Source: Gnetum montanum (taxonomy: Eukaryota > Streptophyta > Gnetopsida > Gnetales > Gnetaceae). Taken from it: a stretch of 64,000 bases of DNA. A model generated the notes under the pieces. The model saw only the letters and a program-made list of their open reading frames with translations. It had not been told where the DNA came from and did not search any database. How positions within the stretch are numbered: the first letter of the stretch is position 1; every line of letters begins with the position of its first letter. A program made the translations under genes and the position numbers. The stretch spans positions 69,869 to 133,868 of the forward strand of contig MNCI01023673.1 of NCBI GenBank assembly GCA_015680685.1, read 5' to 3'. Below, piece after piece: positions 1 through 9,960 of the stretch.

Positions 1-9
1 AGGGGCCAT
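1..9 (+). other. Polypurine tract remnant of element A1
   Basis: The first nine bases match the purine-rich sequence that precedes the 3' LTR in the other family A copies (AGAGGGGCCAA at 27564-27574). The window therefore opens at the internal/LTR boundary of a plus-strand family A element whose coding body lies upstream, outside the window. Confidence 0.6.
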
Positions 10-1985
10 TAAAACACCATAAATTTTGAGATTCTCATGATTCGATAGTTCCAAAATTTGGGCAAGGGTCCCTACAATCATGGTGTCATGTTGGACCATG
101 TAGACAACACCCTCTGTGGCACAGTCAATGTGGCATCTAGACACAAGGGTAATTTGCATGAAAGAGGCACTAAGGGTAGATCGTACAGTCTAGTAGGTTT
201 TCTATCTCCTAGGCTAATAGGCTTGCTACACCCTCTAGCTTGCCTAGCTTGACACCTGACCCAGCTGATGATCTACCCAAGGACCAGGCTAGGAGCTGTC
301 GAAAGTGTTCAGGATGAACAAAATAGTTCAACAAGTTTTCTAACTATAGGGGCCTACTATGCTATGCTACGCTTCATAGTGTAGTAGGCCTTGGGGAGAC
401 TGATTGCACCCAAAGGATGCAAATTAACAACAACTTAGCCCTCCAGGACATCTACCCCACTTCATCCTTGATGCATGAGCAACATGACATAGCAAAAATG
501 TGGAAAATTTTATTAGAGGTCCTCTTCACTCAAGTGCTACGTTGTGCTACGCTACGCAACATAGTTGAGTGTAGTAGGGATACATTTTGATAATACTCCT
601 ACTTAGATGACTCTGATGGGTAGGCACATTTTCGATGTTTCAACTATTAAACAGGTTTGCTCTACTAACACACTAGGACATAATTGACATCTTGCAACAA
701 AACATTTGCAAGATTAAGTTAGAATCCAAGCCAAGTTGGGTGCTACACTACGCAGCGTAGCAAGGACAGAACACATGAAGGCCCCTCTTTTGAGTGGTTC
801 TAGTAAGAGGATTACACTTGGCCATACTTCAAACTTCAAGAATAATTGTCCTACTTTACCCTTAGGCTCCAAGAAATTTTTTTTGAAAAAGCATTGAAAA
901 ATTAGGTGAGGATGCATGTCATATTGGTTGCTACACTGCACAGCGTAGCACCACATAGCAAGGATGCAAAACACCAAAGTATCCCAAGGAAGAACTCAGC
1001 AGGTCCCGAGACCTTTTAGCATGAAAGGCAGGGTTGTAGTTGCTTGCCTAGCCAGGCCTTAGAGAGGTATTTTCAACTTTTAGGGAAGATTTCTTCCAAG
1101 ATCGGTAGCTACCCTATGGTACACTACACAACATAGCACAACGTAGCGTGCAAGTGTTAATGTTATTGTAATATGTTGGATAGCATAAATAGCATAACAC
1201 TCACATGGGGGCCCCAAGACATGTTTAATTAGCTCTAGAAATTGTTAGAAATGGTTACTCTCATCTCGACACCTCACCAATAGATGAAATTAGCAAAATC
1301 TCCTTGTTTGCACCACCTAACTATCCTCAAAGTTGTCTCTATGCTTAACCCTACTTGCAAGAGTAGGGAAGACGTAGTATTGGAGCATAGGCTTCACTTT
1401 ACATTCATTGTTCACAGTTTTCTTTGTAACAAACATTGTAGCTCACTAGACTTTAGCACATGCAGCACAAACGGTATGGTCATAGCATAGTAGTTTTCAT
1501 GTCCAGCATTACAAAGTAGCATGACATAGTCACATTTGCATTTTTTTGGACCCGAAACATGTGGCATCCAAACCATGTTTTTCTCTTACTCCTGATCCTA
1601 TAAATACCCTGACGAACAACCTTCAAAGGGTTGGCTTTTGCAAAGTTGGCTTTGAGATTCATCTTTTCCATGGTTTGCTTCTAGCACTTTTAGTGTGGTT
1701 GGATTTTGAGCATGTTTGCTTCATTTTTTTTATTATTTTCATGTTTTACACTATTCTCAATTGATTCATGTTTATCGCTTATCACGTAACATACATATAA
1801 TAACTTTAAAACCAATGTTTATGAAAGGTTATCATACATCGATTAAGTCCCTATCTAATTGACCAAACTGTTTAGGGCACCCCACATCCATTTACATTTA
1901 GCATGACCCTCACATAGATCCATGGTTAGGCTGTATGCCTAGTGACCTCTCGGTGTTCTAGCCACTAATGTTTTTAGTTACTACA
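10..1985 (+). repeat. 3' LTR of family A (Tat/Ogre-like) element A1
   Basis: This LTR begins TAAAACACC, a decayed form of the TGAAACACC start seen at 27575 and, inverted, at 37574 and 55137. It ends AGTTACTACA. Its left part is a U3-like region with repeated CTATGCTACGC / GTAGCGTA words. A TATA box lies at 1597-1609. The last ~100 bases, with GGTTAGGCTGTATGCCT and a final TTTTTAGTTACTACA, align with the 3' ends of the LTRs at 21190-21271 and 29236-29313. At 1976 bp it is longer than the A4 LTRs (about 1595 bp), and its first 600 bases are strongly diverged from the other copies. The sequence to the right is family B, so A1 probably inserted into element B0. Confidence 0.75.
1597..1609 (+). 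promoter_or_regulatory. TATA box of the A1 LTR
   Basis: CCTATAAATACCC sits at the same place, relative to the downstream LTR end, as the TATA boxes at 20564 and 28596 and the inverted ones at 36654 and 54206. It marks the U3/R promoter of family A. Confidence 0.6.
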
Positions 1986-2859
1986 TAAAAGTCTCTTGTG
2001 TAGTATGTGATTAAAACTAACCACATCTAGTGACCTCACATCAACACACTTGACCAATCCATCCTCTTGAAGTAATGAGAATGCTTCCACAAAGCCACCA
2101 CCATTCCAACAAGACAAAGATAGAGAAGTAGGAAGCAAGAAAGGGCCATAGTTAAAGGGAACCTTCAGGCATGGGTAACATGTCTTTCCAATGGCATAAC
2201 TAGTTTTTGTAGCCCATGTTACTTTATTATGTCTAAGGGGTGTGCTTTGAATTCCCACTAGTTTTTTTTTTTTTTTTGCATGAGAACCATACTATGAAAA
2301 TACTTATTTGATTTAGTTGACTTCTTGATATTGGTCAATAGCGGGATGGCTGGAAACTTATGAAAAACATCCAAGTACCTAAGAGAAAAACCAGCACAAA
2401 TGCGTCGAACCCCTTGAAGTCACATCCTTTTCAATCCATTTAAATCTTTCCTTGGTTTAAAGAATACCAAGCCACCAATTTATTAATAATTTTACTTAGA
2501 AAAAGGGATAGTACATTTCCAAAATAAAGGGAGACAATAGAGTTGTATGGATGGATGGGTGACATGGACTCATTGCCTATATTATCAAAAGAACCCATAT
2601 CTTAGCATCAACATTGAAAGTCAAAGGTAAAATCCAAACATTAGCAATCCACATTATTATAGCAGAACCCACCATCATGAGTACTTATTATATGATGAGT
2701 GAGAGTAGATCAAATAAAATGTAATAGAGAAAGGAATAGTAAAAATGTTAACGATAGTGTAAAATAAAAACAAGCAAATATGAAAAATGTGTAAAAAAAA
2801 AGCATAAAACAAAAAAAGACAAAGGAACTAAGGGCTTTAGAATGGTTAGCATTAGTGGG

Positions 2860-3618
2860 CATCTCCCCCATGACTGAGTTGGAAGGAGGAGATCTAAAAT
2901 AATGAGTAAGGTTGTCCATTAATAGAGGTAGTGTTAATACTGGCCATTTTAGGCTCATGGAAAGCTTTGATTTTCTGGATGTTACGTAATAGTTTCTTAT
3001 CTAGGCTTTTAGGTTTATAGATAATCATGGCTCCTAAAGAGAAAGTTTCATGAATGATATAAGGTCCTTCCCATAGTGTTTGAAATTTAGTTCATTGTGC
3101 CACATGTGTGGGATTCCAACACAGAACCTTATCTCTTGGTTAGTATTTGACTTTCCTAATCCTTAGGTGATGATGTTGCCTATTGAAGGCCTTGTGCAAT
3201 TCATTGGATGAAAGGGCTGCTAATCAATTTTCATCTAGCAAGTTAAGGTTCATTAACTATTCTTTTTGTGCTAGATTGAGGTAAAGGTTAAGGTCACATG
3301 CTGTAGATAGTGTACAGAGCTCAACCTGGATAGGAAGTGTTGGAAGTTTACCGTACACTAACTCATAGGAAGAGTAGCCTATAGGGAGTTTCCATGTGGA
3401 GCGGTATGCCCAAAGGACATCATTTAGTTTGGTGCTCTAGTCTTACCTATATATGCTAATAGTTTGTGTCAATATTTTTGTGATCTCCGTATTGGTTTGG
3501 CCATTCGCTTGAGGATGATGTGGTGTAGTTAGCTTATGCTCAACTCCTAAGTGTTGCATCAACTTTCAAAAATTTGCACCTATAAAATGTGCCCCATTAT
3601 TGGAAATAAGTGCACAAG
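2860..3618 (-). pseudogene. Integrase C-terminal half of B0 (broken)
   Basis: On the minus strand the decayed reading frames give the second half of a retroviral-type integrase: a histidine-proline-glutamine region after the second catalytic segment, then the ALWA / SSYELVYGKL-like stretch and a GPY-type C-terminal module. There is no chromodomain after it; the frame ends near 2860 in a short tail containing VMGEMP, also present in B1. Stops and frameshifts break it. The N-terminal half of the same integrase is at 13181-13760, on the far side of B1. Confidence 0.75.
3614..3618. repeat. Left target-site duplication of B1 (ACAAG)
   Basis: These five bases lie directly before the TGATGAG end of B1. 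The partner is ACGAG at 13181-13185, differing by one G/A transition, as expected for a decayed CpG. Removing B1 and one copy joins the integrase frame and restores alignment with the uninterrupted integrase around 7240-7290. Confidence 0.8.
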
Positions 3619-4378
3619 TGATGAGCGGAGAGGTACCCCTACACTCAACCATATGAATATGAGTGTTTCACGCATGATTTGGTCAAATTACAAGGGCTAA
3701 GTGCTTATGAGCCCTTGTGGAATAAGGATGGGTTGGTTGATCACTGTCTTCCCAAGCTTACCTATATGTCACAATTGTATAGTTAAGTAATCTCGAGGCA
3801 TATGATTTTTATAGCTTTTATGTTTTTATGTCCTATGCTAGTAGGGAAGGAGAGAGGTAACTAAGTGACTAATTTAACTTAACTACTCATTAACTAAGTT
3901 TTAACTAATCCTAACACTAGCATCCATTTCCACTTGCCGTACACATCCTGAACCAGTGCAATACTGTTGGGATTACCAAACACTAATCGTTACTAGGTTA
4001 CCAAGCATTACATGCATGCTCGAAGTGGTCATGCTTGTATAATTTAAAAATTTGCTTAATTGATCAAAATGAATTGCTATGCTAGTAACAGGAATGTAAA
4101 GTGAATAAAATAAAATAAAATAAAATGAATGCATAAGAAAATATAATAAAAGAAATGCGTAAGAAAAAAAATCTTAAGTGCTGCAAGGATGAATTGAAGA
4201 GCTCATCTTTATTGCCTTGCACAAGGTATGCTCAAGTACATAATGCTCAAATAAAGATTCATCCACACTTAGACCTCCTATTGTGGACACTTGGAAAATA
4301 CTCTAACTTTCAAATAGACTACAAGAGTTTCACTACTTGACTACTAAAAAGACTTTCTCCCAATTATGTGCATGGGCA

Positions 4379-4390
4379 CTGTATTTATAG
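4379..4390 (-). promoter_or_regulatory. TATA box of the B1 3' LTR
   Basis: The minus strand reads CCTATAAATAC, conserved in the partner LTR at about 12909-12920 and, as CCTATAAATAA, at 19509-19519. The U3 tandem repeats lie immediately upstream of it. Confidence 0.6.
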
Positions 4391-4394
4391 GCTT

Positions 4395-4579
4395 GGAAGC
4401 AACTACTCTAATAATTAGAGTAATTGCTCAAATAATTAGAATAACTTCTAAAGTAACCACTCTAATAATTAGAATAACTACTAGAGTAACCACTCTAATA
4501 ATTATAATAACTGCAAGAGTAACCACTAGAGTAACCACTCTAATAATTAGAATAATTATGAGAGTAATCACTCTCATCA
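4395..4579 (-). repeat. U3 tandem repeats (AATAATTAGARTAAC units)
   Basis: An array of short imperfect units built from CTCTAATAATTAGAATAAC and a shorter CTAGAGTAACCA spacer fills U3 from the LTR end to the TATA box. The same array, longer, is at 12930-13180. Its position directly upstream of the promoter suggests an enhancer-like role, which is inference. Apparent Thr/Ile/Val-rich frames across it are artefacts of the repeat. Confidence 0.8.
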
Positions 4580-4592
4580 TACCCCCATGACT
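4580..4592 (-). other. Polypurine tract of B1
   Basis: The minus strand reads GTCATGGGGGTA directly before the LTR start TGATGAG. The same arrangement, slightly decayed, follows the LTR at 19615. It would prime plus-strand DNA synthesis. Confidence 0.7.
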
Positions 4593-6480
4593 GAATGAAA
4601 AATTGTTCTTGAGTTCTTTACAAAATATTGGGAAGGTATGGGATTATTGACTAATTGACAATTGATGGTGGAATGGGATGATAGACTCAACATTTCTAGT
4701 GAATGGATCAATAAGCATATTACAACATAGTGTTCATGACCATTGTGGCGAACACTCATACATAAATGACATCCATGCCTTTATTTGGTAGTTTGAAGAG
4801 AAAAAGAGAGAGAGAAAAAATATGGAGTGTGTTGTCACCAATGCCAAGATTGCACCTTTCGTTGTTTATCCATAGCCATGCCACCAAAATTCCTCCTTTT
4901 GTAAATGCTCCAGTTTTGATCCATTCTGAGTGCTTCCTCCAAGCCCAGTTCATTATTTGTATGATCACCATCTGCACACATAACATAGTCACAAATGAGC
5001 AAGAATAGATAATCCATAATGGAGTTGACACCTTGCCTTGATATGAAGTGCACTGGCTAAGTTGTGGTTATGGTAGAAATTGTTTTGGCGATTTATCATT
5101 GGCAACTGCCTAAGGTGTAGGGGTTAGGCAATTAGTAAAATGGAAAAAATTAAAGAATTTGTGCGAGGGCCCCCATGACTGAGAGTGAACCTTTGGTAGC
5201 TATAAGATGGAAAAACATGAGGAACAAGAAAGATGAAAAATATCAATGGAAACACTAATAAAATGGATGTCATGGATGGGGATGAAATACGAAATGATTG
5301 ATTGCAAGAAATCTTTAAGGGAAAGAAGTTAACAATTGCACCAAAAAGAAATGCCAGTGGGTCCTCCCCAAAGTAGGCTCATGCCTTTTATGCCCTGACA
5401 AACCCACAAATGGAAGAGTCCATAGGCTTTAGGAATGTCATTTGGAAGCAAGAGTTAAAAACTTACTCACAAGAATTCACCAAAGAAAAAAAATGCATCA
5501 ACCTAGAATAGACTAATGATAAAATTGCTAATGAGGTAGAAAATGGAAAGAAATATGGAGAGGAGAGAATGGAATGGAATCCCAAGAACAAGGTTGTGTA
5601 AAGCCCCTTGTGTATTTCATGGTTAAGATAACTGAGTAGAACTTATCCCAAATCTAGACTCAAACCAACCACATTCAGTGACTTTGTATGAATATACTTG
5701 GCCAATCCATCCTGTTGAGGAAACAAGAATGCTTCCACAATGAGTGACCACCATCCCAAGGAGAGGGAGATGGAGAAGAAAGAAGTGAGAAATGGCCTTA
5801 GTTAGAGAGAACCTTTAGGCATGGGTAACATGTCTTTCTAGTGCTATAACCAACACTTATAGCTCATATTGCTTTATTATGTCTAAGGGGTATGATTTGA
5901 ATTCTCACATTTTTCTATTTTTTTTACATGAGAACCACACCACGCAAAGACTTATTTTTATTCACTCAGGTTCCTAAGTTTTGAACAATGTTAGAATGGT
6001 GGAAAACCCAAGAAAAAGCATCCAAGCACCCAAGAGAATGGCCAACACAAATGTATCAACTCCCCTTAAAGTCACACCCTTTTCATCCTTTGAGTATTTC
6101 CTTGGTTTGAAAAGTACCTAGCCACCAATTCATTAACAAGTTTACTTAGAAAAAGGGGACTGTATAGTTCCAAGCTAAAGGAGACCATAGAGTTGTATGG
6201 ATGAGTGGACAACATGGACTCATTGCTTGTTTTACCAAAATAACCATACCCTAATATTAGCATCATAATTCAAAGGTAAAAACCAAACATTAGTAATCAA
6301 TATGATATAATTCAATCCACCATCATGAGCACTTGTTGGATGATGAATAAAAGTAAATCAACCAAACAAAGAAACAATAAAAACATGAATGATGGTGTAA
6401 AAAAGAAAATAAAAGTTGAAAGAATGTGTAAAACAAAAATGCGCAAAACAAAAATTCAAAAAGAACTGAGGGACTAGAAC
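4593..6480 (-). other. 3' non-coding block of B1
   Basis: About 1.9 kb lies between the PPT and the end of the integrase frame. Its inner half (5640-6480) aligns with 2000-2860 of B0 and, inverted, with 55480-56230 of B3, so it is part of the family rather than an insertion. Athila elements often carry an env-like frame here; I see no convincing long frame or membrane-protein pattern, only short runs. Confidence 0.6.
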
Positions 6481-7720
6481 GGTTAGCATAGGTGGCCATC
6501 TCCCCCATGACTAAGTTGGAAGGAGGAGATCCAAAATAGTGAGCAAGGTTGTTCATCAAGAGAGGTAGCATATGTATTAGCTATTTTAAGCTTCTGGAAA
6601 GATTTGGTTTGTTGCACGTTGACCCAAAGTTTTCTTATCCAGGCTGTCAAGTTTGTATATTGTCATGGTTCTTGAAGGAAAAGTTGCATAAATAATATAA
6701 GGTCCTTCCCATAGTATTTGAAATTTAGTATGTTGTGGCACATATGTGGGATTCTAGTAGAGAACCTTATCTCTTGGCTAATATTTAACTTTCCTAATTC
6801 TTAGGTCATGACGTTGTTTATTGAAGGCCTTGTGCAATTCATTAGATGACAGGGTAGCTAATAGATTTTCATCTAGCAAGTTAAGGGCTACTAACTATTG
6901 TTTTTGTGCTAGATCAAGGTCAAGGTTGAGGTCACATGCCATGGATAGTGTACGAAGCTTAGTTTGAATGGGAAGTATTGATAATTTACCGTAAACTAAC
7001 TCATAGGGAGAGTAGCTTGTAGGGAGTTTCCATGTGGAGCAGTATGCCCAAAGAGCATCGTGTTGTTTAGTGCTCCAGTCTTGCCTAAACTTGCTAATGG
7101 TTCTTATCAATATCTTCATAATATTCCTATTGGTGACTTTTGCTTGACTGTTTGTTTGGGGGTGGTATAGTGTAGTTAATTTATGATCAACCCCTAAGTG
7201 TTGCATAAATTTCAGAAAAGTTACACTTGTGAAGTATGTACCATTGTCTAAAATAAGTGCATGTAGCACACTAAACCTATTTATGATTTGTTGTTGAACA
7301 AATCGTGTAGCTATAGATGATGTACAATCTTTAATAGTAGTTGCTTTGGTCCATTTTGTTAGGTAATCAATGGCAACAATAATATAAGATTTTTCATTGG
7401 GCATTGGTGTAATTGGCCCCATAAAATTAATTCCCCAAATGTTGAAGGGTTTTAATGATTGAATCCATTGTTACAGACCCTTCATTCTAGTAGTCATTCC
7501 CCCATCACGTTGACAACACTCACAAGATTGGATGAAATGATGGGCATCCAAAAATAATGTAGGTCAATAATACCTTGCAACCAGGATCTTGATGGCCATT
7601 CATCTCCCAACATAATGACCCCCACAAGGACCCTCATGAGCATCTTGGAGAATTTTTAGTTGATCTATATCAGGAACACACCATCAAACCAAGCCATTGA
7701 GACACACTTTGTAAAGTTTC
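6480..7720 (-). pseudogene. Integrase of B1 (broken)
   Basis: The minus-strand frames encode a full integrase. The HHCC zinc domain lies at about 7490-7680, with HEGPCGGHYVGR and CECCQRDGG. The catalytic core follows, with AIDYLTKW (first Asp, near 7370) and LILDNGTYF (second Asp, near 7240). The expected NGQAEVTNR reads NSQAKVTNR, so the third catalytic residue, Glu, is now Lys. The C-terminal part has DALWAY and YELVYGK and a GPY-type module near 6700, with no chromodomain. In-frame TAG codons stand where Gln or Trp is expected. A 175-codon stretch at 6895-7422 remains open. Confidence 0.85.
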
Positions 7721-7933
7721 CCATTGATCTCCATAAAGTAGTTGGATCGGTGAAGAAACTATTGTTTCTTCTTAAGGTTTAACTCTTATGGTGTTTGTTG
7801 GGTGAGGAGATAGGTAAGAATTCTACTATACTAGTTTGTGTCTATGGGTGATTGATTATTCAATACACCAGTAAAGAGGAATTCATCAGGGAAATGATTA
7901 GAAATTGGATACTAATCCTCTTTGTTGTTCCAT
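7721..7933 (-). pseudogene. RNase H / linker fragment of B1
   Basis: Short decayed frames before the assembly gap align with the RNase H to integrase linker of B0 (about 13,680-13,850). Most of the RNase H domain should lie inside the gap. Confidence 0.5.
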
Positions 7934-8290
7934 NNNNNNNNNNNNNNNNNNNNNNNNNNNNNNNNNNNNNNNNNNNNNNNNNNNNNNNNNNNNNNNNNNN
8001 NNNNNNNNNNNNNNNNNNNNNNNNNNNNNNNNNNNNNNNNNNNNNNNNNNNNNNNNNNNNNNNNNNNNNNNNNNNNNNNNNNNNNNNNNNNNNNNNNNNN
8101 NNNNNNNNNNNNNNNNNNNNNNNNNNNNNNNNNNNNNNNNNNNNNNNNNNNNNNNNNNNNNNNNNNNNNNNNNNNNNNNNNNNNNNNNNNNNNNNNNNNN
8201 NNNNNNNNNNNNNNNNNNNNNNNNNNNNNNNNNNNNNNNNNNNNNNNNNNNNNNNNNNNNNNNNNNNNNNNNNNNNNNNNNNNNNNNNNN
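7934..8290. other. Assembly gap (357 N)
   Basis: Unknown bases interrupt B1 between RNase H and reverse transcriptase. Frames reported across it are artefacts. By alignment with B0, where the bordering sequences lie at 13850 and 14614, about 760 bases are expected, so the N run is probably not true to size. Two single unknown bases occur elsewhere, at 10121 and 13109. Confidence 0.95.
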
Positions 8291-9135
8291 AAAGTTTTCT
8301 CCATAAGTGGAGAAGTCATCCATAAAGACCTCCATACCATTTCCTATTTGCTGTTGGAATATGCTTAGAACTAGTCATTGAAATTTTTTAGGGGCATTGC
8401 ACAAGCCAAATGACATCTGTTTGTATGCGAACATTTCCCAAGGATTGGTGAACGTAGTCTTGGCTTGGTTTTCTAGCACTATTTTTATTTGGTTATATCC
8501 ACTATATCCATCTAGAAAATTGCAATAGTGATGCCCTACGATGGTGTCTAAGACTTGGTCAAAAAATGGCAATGGAAAGTGATCTTTGAATGTTGCCATA
8601 TTTAGTAGCCTAAAATCTACGCACACCCTCCATTTTCCTCCCTTTTTAGGCACAATAACTAAGGAGCTAACCCATTTGCTATCAGCAATGGGATATATGA
8701 ACCCAGCCTTAAGAAGGTTTTCGATTTCTTCCTTGACTACTTGCTTTAGCTTTGGGTTCAAATGCCTCTACGGTTATCTTTGAGGCTTCATGGAGGGGTC
8801 GGTGTAAATCCTATGTTGGCATATCCTAGGATCTATTTCAGCTAATTTGGGATATGACCAAGCGAAGGTTTTTGACTATTTATTGATTACCTTCAATAAT
8901 TATTCTTTTTGTCGAGGAGCAAGCTTAGCGTTGATAATTGCCAATTTTTCATTTTTAAGGAATGTGTATTCCATACCGGTGAGTAATGATTTTAGCTCAA
9001 GGGGCTCTTGCTTAAATTTCTTAGGGATTTCCAACTTTCCCTAATTGACATTTTCAAGGTTATGACTTGGAAGTTGGAGGTGGACTTGCTCTAATGCATC
9101 TATGCTATCGATGTACGCACAAGTCAAACCCTCAG
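8291..9135 (-). pseudogene. Reverse transcriptase of B1 (broken)
   Basis: From the N-terminal side (right) the frames give a pre-RT segment with a WSYPKL run and CQHRIY, then the fingers (LNPKLKQVVKEEIENLL, WVSSLVIVPKKGGKWRVCVD), then the palm with FLDGYSGYNQI and FGLCNAP. The catalytic box VFMDDFSTYG sits next to the gap at about 8310-8335. FMDD rather than YVDD is typical of Athila-type RTs. A 128-codon run at 8375-8761 is open, but a stop separates it from the catalytic box and the C-terminal part is in the gap. Confidence 0.88.
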
Positions 9136-9239
9136 TTGGTTCCATGCATATGAGTGAACTGCTTTCTTGATCAGCTGTCAACCACTGGGTGCCTTCCTGT
9201 TGTGTGGTTGTTGCATATAGGCATCATTGTATGTTGATC

Positions 9240-9960
9240 ACTTATGCACACTGATTGCATACAAGCAATGTTAAACTTTGAACAAAACATGACCTTTGTA
9301 AGCAATTACACCCTGTGTCACTGTATGCGATGCATGGAACTTTCTTCTTCTCAATCTTTTCAAATGTATTTTCCTTTGATATTTCTAGGGAAAGATCATA
9401 GATTCCTAGGCATGCATCGATGGTGCGTAGCCATGCTCTTCCCATTATGATTGGGAAGTCCCCCTTACTATTGTTTACCTAAATCACTAGGAAGTTTGCT
9501 AGGTATGACCACCCATAAATAGTGGTAACAATGTCTTCCACCCGTCCCAATGGGATAGTGATGGATTGGTCAGCCAAATCTAGATAGATGTTGCTCTTTT
9601 TCAATGGAGGTAGGTTCTAGGCCTTGTACATTTCTTGAGAAATCAAGTTGACATTGAAACTTGAATCCAAGAGAGCCTTGCACACTGCATTTCTAGTGAT
9701 TTGTAAGTATATCAGAGGACTCTTAGGATTAGAGAATTTCTTGGGAAGGTGGCTAGCTTTGATCCAATCGATGATGACATGTGTTAGCATGACTGTATGC
9801 ATTGAGTGTAGTGATTGGGTTGAAGGGGGCTCTAAAGTTTTGATTAATACTGGGGCATCTAAGGAATCAACCACTTGTGATTGCAAGGGCTTGGTTGGAT
9901 TGTTGGTTCTAAAGAAAGGTCTTTTCTTCATGTGGTTGTTAGAACCAATAGTAGGTTGAG
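9240..9960 (-). pseudogene. Aspartic protease of B1 (broken)
   Basis: The minus strand carries a retropepsin-like domain. The active-site segment reads ALLDSSFNVNLIS (about 9645-9680); the sister copies read LLDLGSGVNLIS (B0), so Gly of the D-x-G triplet is lost here. A second segment with GRAWL and DLSLEISKEN (9330-9450) matches the C-terminal beta strands seen in B3. Frameshifts separate the two parts. It would have processed Gag-Pol. Confidence 0.7.

Larger units (their letters stand above)
1986..3618 (-). mobile_element. Left (3') segment of Athila-like element B0
   Basis: This stretch aligns along its length with the internal 3' region of B1 at 5640-7260: the same order of a non-coding block (2000-2860) and an integrase C-terminus (2860-3618). 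The element runs on the minus strand. Its terminal ~1 kb and 3' LTR are not here because the A1 LTR abuts it at 1985. It stops at 3618, where B1 is inserted, and resumes at 13181. A T-tract at 2262-2278 and AT-rich sequence fill the non-coding part, where I see no gene. Confidence 0.8.
3619..4579 (-). repeat. 3' LTR of B1 (961 bp)
   Basis: On the minus strand it starts TGATGAGAG (at 4579) and ends in CTCATCA (at 3619), the TG...CA form of LTRs. It aligns with 12149-13180 and 18782-19614. In the first ~90 aligned bases at the 3619 end I count roughly 20% differences from the 5' LTR, mostly transitions, so the insertion is old. It is 71 bp shorter than the 5' LTR; the difference lies largely in the U3 tandem repeat. 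Confidence 0.85.

Noticed and set aside
4366-4590. Thr/Ile/Val-rich frame (ITRVTTLII repeats), also at 12895-13230
   Set aside because: It is a translation of the AATAATTAG U3 tandem repeat, not a protein gene.
4755-5055. Three overlapping 70-90 codon frames on both strands
   Set aside because: They lie in the B1 3' non-coding block, show no domain, and are not open in the related copies.
4593-6480. Env-like gene in B1, as in some Athila elements
   Set aside because: No long frame, signal peptide or membrane-anchor pattern is visible and none is shared with B0 or B3.
7852-8368. Several overlapping frames of 130-157 codons on both strands
   Set aside because: They run through the 357-base N gap, so most residues are unknown; only the true RT end on the minus strand is real.
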